A stretch of DNA of 20,328 nucleotides from Candidatus Brocadiales bacterium (GCA_030586765.1 JAUQZZ010000016.1:1-20328); one strand, 5' to 3'. Shown: positions 7,170 through 14,904, counted from the stretch's first letter. The notes: generated from the sequence alone by a model not told the origin. Program-made: numbers and translations.

Positions 7170-7197
7170 AGTATATCACTTTTTGGTTTCCTGTCAA
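7170..7197 (-). promoter_or_regulatory. Sigma-70 promoter for ligA-tldD-tldE
   Basis: On the minus strand TTGACA (7192-7197) and TATACT (7170-7175) are 16 bases apart. The -35 box is perfect and the -10 matches in five of six positions. Transcription would begin near 7163, which supports the ATG at 7114 as the ligA start. Confidence 0.8.
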
Positions 7198-7204
7198 TAA
7201 AGGC

Positions 7205-7232
7205 TTGACAACAGGATAGAATTTGCTATAAA
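7205..7232 (+). promoter_or_regulatory. Sigma-70 promoter for the SPOR-like/small basic/DUF1571 operon
   Basis: TTGACA (7205-7210) and TATAAA (7227-7232) with a 16-base spacer. The -35 box lies only seven bases from the -35 box of the divergent ligA promoter, so polymerases binding the two sites should compete. Transcription would start near 7239, giving a leader of about 80 bases. Confidence 0.8.
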
Positions 7233-7271
7233 TTTGGTTCATATATCTCCCCTGTGGCGATACGGGTGGCG

Positions 7272-7292
7272 TTCAGAAGTATAATTTCTGAA
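7272..7292 (+). promoter_or_regulatory. Leader hairpin upstream of the SPOR-like gene
   Basis: TTCAGAA (7272-7278) and TTCTGAA (7286-7292) form a 7-bp stem with a 7-base AT-rich loop. It sits in the predicted 5' leader, 14 bases before the AGGGGA ribosome binding site at 7307-7312. It could affect mRNA stability or be an operator dyad; the function is not visible. Confidence 0.4.
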
Positions 7293-7317
7293 GATATTTA
7301 CATAATAGGGGATTGCT

Positions 7318-8058
7318 ATGAGCAAGGATAAGGAAAAGAAGACCTTTTTTGAGGTTTTCAGTATGGGTGCCGAGGGAAAGGGTGTCACGCCGCAGGGCAC
7401 AGCGGGGGGAGGAGAAGGGTTGGGACACGCCATCCCTAAAGAGGAGGACATAGTAGTAATCTCGGATATGGCCACGGGTGCTTCCAAGGACAAGAAAAGG
7501 AACTGGAGGGGCCCCTTCGGGGTAAGACTAGAGACTATAATTATTGCTAGTGTGGGGGGTGTCTTACTGGCGGTGGGATGCTTCTTCTTAGGACATAAGC
7601 TGGGGGCTAATAAGGCCCCAAAGGCAGAGGTGGCCAAGGCATCTACCCTTTCCAAGGTTCCTGCACCAGCCAAGGTAGAGAAGAGGTCAGTGACGAAGGC
7701 ACCGGAGAAGACCTCCACCGAGGCGAAGGCGAAGGTATCGGAGAAGATGACCGAGGTAAAGGCTAAGCCGGTTCAACAACCTGTGGCACCTGAGGAGTCC
7801 AGATGGAGTCTTAGGATAATATCTTATAAGGATGCAGAGAAGAACCTTGAAAAGGCAACCAATCTGGCGAAGATGCTGAAGAACAGTGTGGGCCATGACG
7901 CTTTTGTGGCAAGGCTAGGTTCGCAAATAGTGGTGTGTCTGGGGGAGTTTGACTCAAAAAATAGCGCCCAGCTTCTAGAACTGCAAAAGCAGCTTAAGGA
8001 ATTTGAATACGAGAATAAAAAACAGTTTGCAGGGTGCTATCCTGTAAGGATTAGATAA
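7318..8058 (+). CDS. Single-pass membrane protein with C-terminal SPOR-like domain
   Basis: 246 residues: a cytoplasmic Gly-rich N-terminus (1-70), one transmembrane helix (about 73-93, IIIASVGGVLLAVGCFFLG), a Lys/Ala/Pro/Glu-rich linker (about 98-158), and a compact C-terminal domain (162-246). That domain has the beta-alpha-beta look of a SPOR-like fold (WSLRIISY..., FVARLGSQIVVCLGEF, then a helix and CYPVRI). The domain would be periplasmic. SPOR domains usually bind denuded peptidoglycan at division sites, but this one is divergent and the call is by pattern only. The start is ATG with AGGGGA five bases upstream. It is the first gene after a strong promoter and is followed at 19 bases by the small basic protein. 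Stop TAA. Confidence 0.6.
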   Translation: MSKDKEKKTFFEVFSMGAEGKGVTPQGTAGGGEGLGHAIPKEEDIVVISDMATGASKDKKRNWRGPFGVRLETIIIASVGGVLLAVGCFFLGHKLGANKAPKAEVAKASTLSKVPAPAKVEKRSVTKAPEKTSTEAKAKVSEKMTEVKAKPVQQPVAPEESRWSLRIISYKDAEKNLEKATNLAKMLKNSVGHDAFVARLGSQIVVCLGEFDSKNSAQLLELQKQLKEFEYENKKQFAGCYPVRIR

Positions 8059-8077
8059 GAAGAACAAGGTAAAGACG

Positions 8078-8365
8078 GTGACTATTGATAAGAGTTTAGC
8101 AATAAAAGGTAAACTTGCCAGGGCCCGTAGTATCTTGAGCAGGGTGGAGCGCGTTAAGCTTCTTGAGGCCAAGGGGGAGTGGAAGAGTGGTGACTCTGTC
8201 TTCGGACTGCCCAAGGTTAAGGTCGCTAAGGTGCGGAAGAGGCCCAAGGCAGAAAAAGAGGCACCTAAAGAAGCTGCTGCCGTTACTCCTGTGGCAGGGG
8301 CAGAGGCAGAGGTAAAGGCAGAGAAAGGGAAACCTTCTAAACCCACCCCTTCTAAGGAGGCTTGA
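8078..8365 (+). CDS. PVC-type small basic protein
   Basis: 95 residues. The first 50 or so (MTIDKSLAIKGKLARARS, then LSRVERVKLL and GDSVFGLPKVKV) match my recollection of the small basic protein family of Chlamydiae, Verrucomicrobia and Planctomycetota (TIGR04137-like). Its function is not established; a ribosome or RNA role is often guessed from its charge. The C-terminal 40 residues are a Lys/Ala/Glu/Pro tail (PKAEKEAPKEAAAV...), longer than the roughly 60-70 residues I remember for the family. Start is GTG at 8078 with CAAGG about eight bases upstream. It ends at TGA 8363-8365, in frame with the next gene, but the next gene has its own strong ribosome binding site (AAGGAGG at 8353-8359), so this is a true stop. 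Confidence 0.65.
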   Translation: MTIDKSLAIKGKLARARSILSRVERVKLLEAKGEWKSGDSVFGLPKVKVAKVRKRPKAEKEAPKEAAAVTPVAGAEAEVKAEKGKPSKPTPSKEA

Positions 8366-8371
8366 TACATT

Positions 8372-9157
8372 ATGTACAGAAGGATTTCGAGGCTTGTTAT
8401 GAAGGTGGTTTTTGTCTCTAGCTTCTTATTGGCACCAGTGGCCTTCTCTAAGGTAATGGCGGCTGATGAACATCTCCATGACCTTCCCCAACACATTCAA
8501 GAGGCCTTTGGTGTGCTGACCAAGGCCCAGGAGAATTACAACCAGGTTCAGGACTACACTGCTGAGATTTATAAGGAGGTATTTCAAGGCGGGGAGAAGC
8601 AGAAAGAGGAGCGTACTATAATAAAGTTCCAGAAGCCCTTTAAAGTATATCTAAAATGGATTGCAGGTAAGAACAAAGGTGCAGAACTCCTCTATGTAGA
8701 GGGGGAAAATAACAATAAGATAATAGTAAAAAAGAAGGGCATCATAGGCGTTCTTGGTACTATGGAGATGGCTCCCGATGGCTTCTGGTTAAGAAATTTT
8801 ACTAAGCATTCCATAAAAGAGGCTGGCTTTGGTGGAATCATTGACAAGGCCTGGAAGCAATTTAAGACAGCCAAAGAGAATAATGATATAGTTTCTGCAA
8901 CTTGTAGCCTGGAGCAACTAGATGGCCATCCTGCTCATAAGGTAGTTCTGGTGGTGTCGCCTCAGGGGCGCGGTAACGGTTATTACTGCCGAGCCGCGAT
9001 ACAGTATTTTGATGCAGAAAGCTACCTTCCTATCAAGTCCACCTTCCAACTCTGGGATAATGATGAAGTGGAGGTCTTCACCTTTGACAAGGTGAAGTTA
9101 AATGCGGGTTTAACAGCCAAGGACTTCGATAGGGGCAATAAAGAGTATCATTTTTAG
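8372..9157 (+). CDS. DUF1571 family secreted protein
   Basis: 261 residues with a signal peptide (1-30, cleavage likely after SKVMA). The mature part reads as DUF1571, a periplasmic family related in overall style to LolA/outer-membrane lipoprotein-sorting proteins: VQDYTAEIYKEV (59-70), PFKVYLKWIAGKNKGAELLYVEG (89-111), APDGFWLRN (134-142), ITEAG-like SIKEAGFGGII (147-157), and a C-terminal strand set ending LTAKDFD. The function is unknown; it may bind a lipid or cell-envelope ligand. AAGGAGG precedes the ATG by 12 bases and lies inside the small basic gene, so the two are co-expressed. Its TAG stop overlaps the TAA of the convergent selB gene by two bases (the coding regions share 9154-9157). 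Confidence 0.75.
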   Translation: MYRRISRLVMKVVFVSSFLLAPVAFSKVMAADEHLHDLPQHIQEAFGVLTKAQENYNQVQDYTAEIYKEVFQGGEKQKEERTIIKFQKPFKVYLKWIAGKNKGAELLYVEGENNNKIIVKKKGIIGVLGTMEMAPDGFWLRNFTKHSIKEAGFGGIIDKAWKQFKTAKENNDIVSATCSLEQLDGHPAHKVVLVVSPQGRGNGYYCRAAIQYFDAESYLPIKSTFQLWDNDEVEVFTFDKVKLNAGLTAKDFDRGNKEYHF

Positions 9158-11070
9158 TGGGAGTATAGCATCCTCCTATCCCCTTCTCGCCTAGTGAAAC
9201 GGATTTTGTCAAAGTACTCCAGGAGGGGTACTGCGTATTTTCTGGAGGTACTCACCAGGTCTCTCAGGTCGGCCACTGTTATAGAACCCCTTTCCTGTAT
9301 GGTTTTCTTGACCCTGTTTTTTAACTCTTGTACGGCCTCTACATGAAAGTACATCCCTGCCTCCACCTCTATCAGGTTACCTTCCTCTATTAGGAGAAAT
9401 AGGAGGGACTTAAATCTCTCCTGCTCACAGGGGTCCTTCGGCAGTATCTGTTCCAAGGTGGGGGGTGAGAACCTTTCTTTCAAAAAGGCATTTTGTATAG
9501 ATTCTATTGTCTTCCTATCACTATCAGAGAGTTTCACCTGGAAGCCAGCGGCGGAGACCCTCTGGTCAGAGGTATGCTGTACAAGGCCTTCTCTAATCAA
9601 CTCCTGAAGGGCCAGGGATAGCAAAGAGACCGGGGTATCCTTTGATAACCTTGCCCTTAGGGTGCCTTCTTCCATGCCTTTTCTGATGGGATTATTTTCG
9701 TGGAATTCCTGGATATGCTGTAAGACCTGTGTCTTTAAAGCAGATAGCCTATGATGGTGGACGGGCAAGGTATTAGAATCCTCTTTGACCTTTATGAGGG
9801 CGCCTTTATCTATTAGACTTTCTACCATTTCCTTTACCCTGGAGGGGTGTATGTTAAGGAGCCGAGATACCTCCTCCTGGGAAAGGAGATAACCCCTAGC
9901 CTCCAGGAAGGCCTGTTCTATTACCTCCTGGTCGCTACCCCCAAGGAGGAGCCTTAAGGGGGCAAGGACTTCTTCCTTTAAGCGTTTAAGTCTCCTGGTG
10001 TACACCCGCAAGACTTTTCCGCCCCCTATGGTGCGACACGGGGAGTAGGAGCGTATAACATAATGCTCTGCCCTCTCTGTCACGATAGGCTCTTCCAGGC
10101 GGTATTGGACAAGGGCCTTCTCCCCGGGGCGTAGGACTTCCTTATCTAAAAGGGTGACCCTGGCCATTACCTCGCTGGTAGCAATATGGAACCTGACCCT
10201 CTCTCCGTTTACCAGGGGTCTTCTGGCGCTGGCCAGGTAGTGGAGGTGGCAGTCTATAATCTTGACAGGCTCAAGATACTTGGGTAAGGAGAGCTGGAAG
10301 CCTCTGCATATCTCCGAGGTTTTCACCCCTGAGAGATTAATAGCGGCACGTTGCCCCTTACTGGCTGAATCTACCTTTTTTCCATGGACCTCAATGCCTC
10401 TTATCCTTGCCAACTCCTTTACAGGGAGCACCTCTACCTCCTGGCCCACCTGTATCTCACCACTGGCTACCGTGCCCGTTACTACACAGCCGAAGCCCTG
10501 GATGGTGAAGGCCCTGTCTACGGGGAGGCGGAAGATGCCCAGGATGGCCTCTTCCTGGTAGGCCAAGACCAGTTCCCTCAGGGCGGCCTTTAGCTCTGGG
10601 ATTCCTTCCCCTGTAGTGGCAGAGACCACCTTTACAGGTGCACCCTCTAGGAAGGTCCCCTTCATCAGCCTCTTTATATCCTCTTTTACCAGCTCCAGCC
10701 ATTCCTCGCTGACCAGGTCCTTCTTTGAAAGGACTATAAGGCCGTGTCTTAGGCCAAGGAGTTCCAGTATCTCTAGATGTTCCACGGTCTGGGGCATTAC
10801 ACCGTCGTCTGCGGCAATAACCAGAAGGGCTATATCAATCCCTGTTGCCCCTGCCAGCATGTTCTTGACAAAGCGTTCGTGGCCAGGCACATCCACGATG
10901 CCTACCCTCAGGCCCCCTTCTATGTCCATAAAGGCAAATCCGAGGTCAATGGTTATACCCCTGGCCTTTTCCTCGGGCAAGCGGTCGGTATCAATTCCTG
11001 TCAGGGCTTTTACCAGGGCTGTCTTCCCGTGGTCAATATGGCCTGCTGTACCTATTACTACGTTCTTCAC
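9154..11070 (-). CDS. selB: Selenocysteine-specific elongation factor SelB
   Basis: 638 residues, near E. coli SelB (614). The N-terminal EF-Tu-like GTPase has G1 GTAGHIDHGKT (7-17), RGIT (37-40), G3 DVPGHE (60-65) and G4 SKKD (115-118), followed by the beta-barrel domains. The C-terminal third (from about 380) has the charged, helical pattern of four winged helices that bind the SECIS RNA. It delivers Sec-tRNA-Sec to the ribosome at UGA codons followed by a SECIS. The start is GTG (11068-11070); the GTGA overlaps the selA stop by four bases, implying translational coupling. Stop TAA. It is the expected decoding partner for the UGA at 933-935. Confidence 0.96.
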   Translation of the reverse strand: MKNVVIGTAGHIDHGKTALVKALTGIDTDRLPEEKARGITIDLGFAFMDIEGGLRVGIVDVPGHERFVKNMLAGATGIDIALLVIAADDGVMPQTVEHLEILELLGLRHGLIVLSKKDLVSEEWLELVKEDIKRLMKGTFLEGAPVKVVSATTGEGIPELKAALRELVLAYQEEAILGIFRLPVDRAFTIQGFGCVVTGTVASGEIQVGQEVEVLPVKELARIRGIEVHGKKVDSASKGQRAAINLSGVKTSEICRGFQLSLPKYLEPVKIIDCHLHYLASARRPLVNGERVRFHIATSEVMARVTLLDKEVLRPGEKALVQYRLEEPIVTERAEHYVIRSYSPCRTIGGGKVLRVYTRRLKRLKEEVLAPLRLLLGGSDQEVIEQAFLEARGYLLSQEEVSRLLNIHPSRVKEMVESLIDKGALIKVKEDSNTLPVHHHRLSALKTQVLQHIQEFHENNPIRKGMEEGTLRARLSKDTPVSLLSLALQELIREGLVQHTSDQRVSAAGFQVKLSDSDRKTIESIQNAFLKERFSPPTLEQILPKDPCEQERFKSLLFLLIEEGNLIEVEAGMYFHVEAVQELKNRVKKTIQERGSITVADLRDLVSTSRKYAVPLLEYFDKIRFTRREGDRRMLYSH

Positions 11071-12473
11071 TGCTTTGCCTCTAGAATCCTCAAGAGGGCA
11101 CTGAGGATCTCCTCTACCTCAGCCTCGTCCCCCAGGGTGCGGAGGTCTAGGAGAAACCTTTCTTTTTCAATCCTTCCAAAGATAGAGGGGTTGTTTAACC
11201 TGAGTTCATCAGAAAGCTCCTGTGCACTGAGCCCCTCTAAACTTAAAGATACCAGTTTGGTAGGAATCTCCTCACCAGGTAAGGAGCCCCCTCCCACTGT
11301 GGAGACACCGTCCTCTACAGTAGCTCTGATTCTATTACCAGCCCTTTCATAGAGTTCCTTTAGGAACCGCCTACACTCCTTCTCCACATCTTCCAGCTTC
11401 TTGGTGAGCATCCTCTGGATGGGTAGGGTCTCAGCAAGCTTTTCTCCCTGGGAGTAAAGCCTCAAGGTAGCCTCCAGGGCAGCTATGGTCAGTTTATCTA
11501 CCCGCAGGGCCCTGGCGAAGGGATTACTCTTCATTATATCTACAAATCTTTTTCTTCCTACAATTAGGCCACCCTGGGGCCCTCCCAGGAGTTTATCAGT
11601 ACTGAATGTTGTTATATCTACCCCTGCCTTTACGCTCTCTTCCACAGTGGACTCGTGGGAGAGTCCCAGGGCCTTATAGTCTATTAGTGCGCCGCTACCC
11701 AGGTCATACATAACAGGGATGCCATATTCTCTGCCCAGCCTTACCAGTTCTTCTGTCTCTACAGAGGTTGTGAAGCCTACTATGCGGAAATTGCTGGGGT
11801 GCACCTGGAGAAATAGGGCGGTATTGGGGGTGATAGCCTTTCTATAATCGGAAAGGTAAGTCCTGTTTGTGGTACCTACTTCCACCATTATTGCCCCACT
11901 CTTCGCCATGACCTCAGGCATGCGGAAGGAGCCCCCTATCTCTACCAACTGGGAGCGGGATATTATCGCTTCCTTTCCCTTGGCCAGGCTGTCCAGGGCG
12001 AGGAGCACTGCCGCGGCGTTATTATTGACTACCATAGCAGCCTCTGCCCCTGTAAGGGCGCAGGTCAGGGCCTCAAGATGCTCCCCACGAGGGGCCCTCT
12101 TGCCAGTGAGGAGGTCTATCTCCAGGGAGCAGTATCCCTTTGCCGTTTCCAGGGCATTTTTCAGGGCCTCCTGTGCCAGGGGCGACCTGCCCAGACAGGT
12201 GTGGATAACGACGCCCGTGGCATTTATCACCCTCTGCATGGGAAGGCTGGCCTTTTCCAGGAGTCTTTTGTTCACCCTGGGGAGGAGGGCGTGAGGGGAA
12301 AGGTCTAATTCCTCTCTTTGGGGCCCTCTCATTACCTCCCGCAGACCCTCCAGTACATCCCTGATGGCAGAAACAACCAGTGGCCTGGGATATCTAGTGC
12401 TCAGCTCCGATATCTCAGGGAGTTCCAGTAGTTCACTTACCGAGGGTATATTTCTCAGGTCTTCTTTGTCCAT
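11067..12473 (-). CDS. selA: L-seryl-tRNA(Sec) selenium transferase SelA
   Basis: 468 residues (E. coli 463). It is a PLP enzyme converting Ser-tRNA-Sec to Sec-tRNA-Sec with selenophosphate in the cytoplasm. The N-terminal tRNA-binding part includes PSVSELLELPEI. The catalytic core has RVINATGVVIHTCLGRSPL (81-99), VVNNNAAAVLLAL (148-160), and the PLP lysine K294 in FSTDKLLGGPQGG. The ATG (12471-12473) directly abuts the TAA of the upstream NicO-like gene, and the TGA stop overlaps the selB GTG start, so the three form one tightly coupled operon. Only selA, not SepSecS, is used, as in bacteria. Confidence 0.97.
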   Translation of the reverse strand: MDKEDLRNIPSVSELLELPEISELSTRYPRPLVVSAIRDVLEGLREVMRGPQREELDLSPHALLPRVNKRLLEKASLPMQRVINATGVVIHTCLGRSPLAQEALKNALETAKGYCSLEIDLLTGKRAPRGEHLEALTCALTGAEAAMVVNNNAAAVLLALDSLAKGKEAIISRSQLVEIGGSFRMPEVMAKSGAIMVEVGTTNRTYLSDYRKAITPNTALFLQVHPSNFRIVGFTTSVETEELVRLGREYGIPVMYDLGSGALIDYKALGLSHESTVEESVKAGVDITTFSTDKLLGGPQGGLIVGRKRFVDIMKSNPFARALRVDKLTIAALEATLRLYSQGEKLAETLPIQRMLTKKLEDVEKECRRFLKELYERAGNRIRATVEDGVSTVGGGSLPGEEIPTKLVSLSLEGLSAQELSDELRLNNPSIFGRIEKERFLLDLRTLGDEAEVEEILSALLRILEAKQ

Positions 12474-13094
12474 TTAAGTATGGTGGTAAAGGATAAGTGC
12501 GATACCTACCAGGATAAGAACAAGGCCTATTATCTTTCTTTCCTGGTGTTCTAGCTTATACAATTTTAGTCTCTGTACTCCCATGTAAGCCATGGCTGTC
12601 AAGGAGAGCATACCCAGGATATTGGCGGCGGCCAGGACTACACCCATGAGGAGGAGCAGGGACAGGGTGAAGGTGCTGGCCGCCAGAAAGATAGGCAGTA
12701 GCTCCACGCAAGGGGATAGAGATACCGTTGAAAAGAGGGAGAGGGCTGCTGCCCTATCCGATAAGGCAGGGTCAAGGGGGCCATGGTTGTGGGTATGCCT
12801 ACGGGTGAAGGCAATATAAATAGTACCCAGGCCTATAAGGATTCCACCAGTAAGCAAGTCTGTCCTTTCCACATATTTTGTTAACTGGAAGCCAAGGAAG
12901 GCGACTACAAGCCCCATGGCGGTGGTTGCAAGGGAATGCCCCAGGCTGCTCAGGGCGGTAATACCCAGGGTCTTGGCCATAGACCACCCCTGTCCCTTTC
13001 CCACCAGGGCAAAGGGTATCCAGTGGTGGGGGAGGATGGAATGGGTCAGGGCTATGGTGAAGACCGCTGCAAAGATGCTTATAGGTTGCTGCAT
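12474..13094 (-). CDS. NicO-like membrane transporter, HX4HH variant, first gene of sel operon (paralog 2)
   Basis: 206 residues with six or so hydrophobic segments, paralogous to the protein at 102-716. Shared landmarks are HSILPHH (18-24), here HX4HH instead of HX4DH; WIPFALVGKGQGWS (25-38); SLGHS with H53; a short His loop RRHTHNHGPLD; and SPCVELLPIF, similar to the CcdA Cys-Pro motif. It belongs to the NicO/LysE-type superfamily. Its TAA stop touches the selA ATG with no gap, so it is translated with selA and selB. That context suggests transport of a selenium compound or of a metal related to selenium use; this is inference, and metal efflux remains possible. The start ATG has only a weak SD. 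Confidence 0.75.
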   Translation of the reverse strand: MQQPISIFAAVFTIALTHSILPHHWIPFALVGKGQGWSMAKTLGITALSSLGHSLATTAMGLVVAFLGFQLTKYVERTDLLTGGILIGLGTIYIAFTRRHTHNHGPLDPALSDRAAALSLFSTVSLSPCVELLPIFLAASTFTLSLLLLMGVVLAAANILGMLSLTAMAYMGVQRLKLYKLEHQERKIIGLVLILVGIALILYHHT

Positions 13095-13140
13095 AAGGTC
13101 TTTAGGTATTTAATCTTGGAGAATTAAACAAATTAATTAA

Positions 13141-13156
13141 GACTTCTGAAGAAGTC
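13141..13156. repeat. Perfect 7-bp hairpin GACTTCT/AGAAGTC
   Basis: GACTTCT (13141-13147) and AGAAGTC (13150-13156) with a two-base spacer. It lies 47 bases upstream of the NicO-selA-selB start, where a regulator dyad could sit, or it may be the edge of the adjacent folded repeat. Confidence 0.4.
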
Positions 13157-13165
13157 ATTCAGCCG

Positions 13166-13241
13166 GGATAGGCGGGGCTTTCTAGCCCCGCATTATGCGT
13201 CCCTAGAAAGGGCCGCCTATCCACTTTTTACTTTTGCAGAG
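13166..13241. repeat. Folded interspersed repeat (complete copy)
   Basis: Outer arms GGATAGGCGG (13166-13175) and CCGCCTATCC (13213-13222) are perfectly complementary; with flanking bases the arms extend to 20 with few mismatches. Inside are GCGGGGCT-ttct-AGCCCCGC (13172-13191) and CCCT-agaa-AGGG (13201-13212), so outer-stem and inner-hairpin folds compete in part. The right arm and tail to CAGAG match bases 7-46 of the window. The GC-rich hairpin has no following T-run, so it is not a classic terminator. Confidence 0.7.
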
Positions 13242-13335
13242 ATTTTTTAATTGTAGCAGTTTTCCTCCAACCTTTCAATTACTATAGGGTTAGGATTTTG
13301 CTTAAAAATTGTGGATTATTGGGATACGAAGAGGA

Positions 13336-13376
13336 TATACTGTCGAGTTTGTGAGATAGATACGGTCTGTATCTCA
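13336..13376 (+). promoter_or_regulatory. Possible -10 box and operator-like dyad upstream of dsbD
   Basis: TATACT (13336-13341) resembles a -10 box, but no good -35 lies 16-18 bases upstream. Eleven bases on, TGAGATA (13352-13358) and TATCTCA (13370-13376) form a 7-bp dyad near the would-be transcription start, as a repressor site might. This is suggestive only. Confidence 0.25.
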
Positions 13377-13481
13377 ATACGGTTTAAAGAACGTAGGAAT
13401 CTTGAAATACTAAGACGCTTTTACGAAATGTTAATATGATAAGGCTTCATTTCCTGCAAACGATATGAAAGAGGTTCCAGT

Positions 13482-14894
13482 ATGAGATTTATAATAGCCT
13501 TGGTCTTTATCCTCGGTATAACGACCTTTCATGCAAAGGTACCACCTAATCTCTATACGTTGAATCAAGGCTCTGTGGTGATGGCAGCTGGAGATGAGGA
13601 GGGGGCACCGTCAAAGGGGAAGATGTTTAGCCTAGATTTTAACAAGGTATTGGATAAGTATGGTATTGCCATTGCCATAGTCCTTTCCTTTATGTGGGGA
13701 ATCGTGGCAGGGGTGGCTTCTCCATGCGTCTTTCCACTGGTTCCCATAACTGTGGCCTATTTTGCCACCCAGGGTGAAACCAGGGGCAAAGGCTATACTA
13801 TACTGTTGGCCTGCGTGTACGTCTTGGGGATAGCTACACTGTTCACACCTCTGGGGGTAATATTTGCTCGTGCTGGGAAGAGTGTAGGGGCGCTCCTGGG
13901 AAATCCATTATTCATTGGGCCATTTGTGGCCTTCCTGGTGGCTATGGCCCTCAGCATGTTTGGTTTATTTGAAATAAAGCTTCCAGACTTTATCATGCGC
14001 CGTCTCCACGGCGGGGAGAGGAGGACGGGCATTGTAGGGACCTTCGTCTTGGGGATTATATTGGGAATGGTAGCCATGCCTTGTGTGGGACCGTTTCTTG
14101 CCTCTATCCTGGGGTTTGTAGGTACCAAGGGGAGTATCCCCATAGGTGCGACTGCCCTCTTTTTCTTTTCCCTTGGCCTTGGGATGCCCTACCTGGCCCT
14201 TGCTATCTCTGCCAAGACCCTGGCAGGCATGCCAAGGGCAGGGGAGTGGATGATAAGGGTAAAACAGTTCGCAGGGATGGTGATTCTCCTGGTAGCGGTC
14301 TATTTTCTCTCAAAGGTGATGTCCGTTAACATAGTCAAAATCTTGGGAGGGATAATTGTTGTAGTTATAGGTGCCTTTCTAAGCAGCTTGACGTGGCATC
14401 AGGTCTCTGCCAGGTACATAGCAGGCAGGGCGATAGGTATACTCTTAGTCGTGGGTGGCATTATACTCTTCTCCTGGGGCGTGTTAGGTTTGACAGGTCT
14501 TTCTGAGAGGGTGCCTTTCTTAAGGCCTGCTGGACCTGTTGAGGAGATAAAGTGGGTGACGAGCTTTGAGGAGGGTATGAAACTTGCAAAAGACACAGGG
14601 AAGCCGGTCTTCATAGACTTCTATGCCAGTTGGTGTACTGATTGTAAGTTAATGGACGCCAGGACCTGGACAAATGAGGAGGTGATAAGGGAGGCCAAGA
14701 GGTTTGTGGCCATAAAGTTGGATTGCTCAAAGGACGAAAGCCCTTACAACAAGCTCAGGATGGAGAGGTTCAAGTCCTTTGCTATGCCCTTTATGGCCTT
14801 CTTCGACTCTAAGGGGAATTATCTTGAGGATCTCTCCGCTGAGGGTTATACTGGGCCCGAGAAATTTCTTAAGACAGCAAGAGGGATAAAATAG
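13482..14894 (+). CDS. DsbD-like thiol:disulfide transporter (CcdA core plus thioredoxin domain)
   Basis: 470 residues. An N-terminal hydrophobic leader is followed by an eight-helix CcdA/DsbD-beta core with the redox pair C82 (SPCVFPLVP) and C201 (MPCVGPF). A C-terminal periplasmic thioredoxin-like domain (gamma) carries WCTDC (C385, C388) and the cis-Pro region FAMPFMAFF. The N-terminal immunoglobulin-like alpha domain of E. coli DsbD is absent, so a separate periplasmic partner must accept electrons. It should move reducing power from cytoplasmic thioredoxin to the periplasm, for example to c-type cytochrome maturation or Cys-rich periplasmic proteins. AAAGAGG precedes the ATG. Thioredoxin follows after ten bases, an apt electron donor. 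Stop TAG. Confidence 0.9.
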   Translation: MRFIIALVFILGITTFHAKVPPNLYTLNQGSVVMAAGDEEGAPSKGKMFSLDFNKVLDKYGIAIAIVLSFMWGIVAGVASPCVFPLVPITVAYFATQGETRGKGYTILLACVYVLGIATLFTPLGVIFARAGKSVGALLGNPLFIGPFVAFLVAMALSMFGLFEIKLPDFIMRRLHGGERRTGIVGTFVLGIILGMVAMPCVGPFLASILGFVGTKGSIPIGATALFFFSLGLGMPYLALAISAKTLAGMPRAGEWMIRVKQFAGMVILLVAVYFLSKVMSVNIVKILGGIIVVVIGAFLSSLTWHQVSARYIAGRAIGILLVVGGIILFSWGVLGLTGLSERVPFLRPAGPVEEIKWVTSFEEGMKLAKDTGKPVFIDFYASWCTDCKLMDARTWTNEEVIREAKRFVAIKLDCSKDESPYNKLRMERFKSFAMPFMAFFDSKGNYLEDLSAEGYTGPEKFLKTARGIK

Positions 14895-14904
14895 GGAGGC
14901 TGAT

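Larger units (their letters stand above)
13095..13481. other. 387-base divergent intergenic region
   Basis: It separates the minus-strand sel operon from the plus-strand dsbD gene. It holds a 7-bp hairpin, a long folded repeat (13166-13241) and a possible promoter/operator (13336-13376), each listed separately. No tRNA, including tRNA-Sec, and no protein gene is visible. The AT-rich stretch 13107-13140 would lie in the leader or promoter of the sel operon, but no clear -35/-10 pair was found. Confidence 0.6.

Noticed and set aside
8363..8374. TGA of the small basic gene is in frame with the DUF1571 gene
   Set aside because: The DUF1571 gene has a strong AAGGAGG site and a signal peptide that must be N-terminal.
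1906..13481. A tRNA-Sec (selC) gene in the intergenic gaps
   Set aside because: I looked for a long-variable-arm tRNA with TCA anticodon and a GTTCGA-type T-loop in each gap on both strands and found none; the folded elements lack these features.
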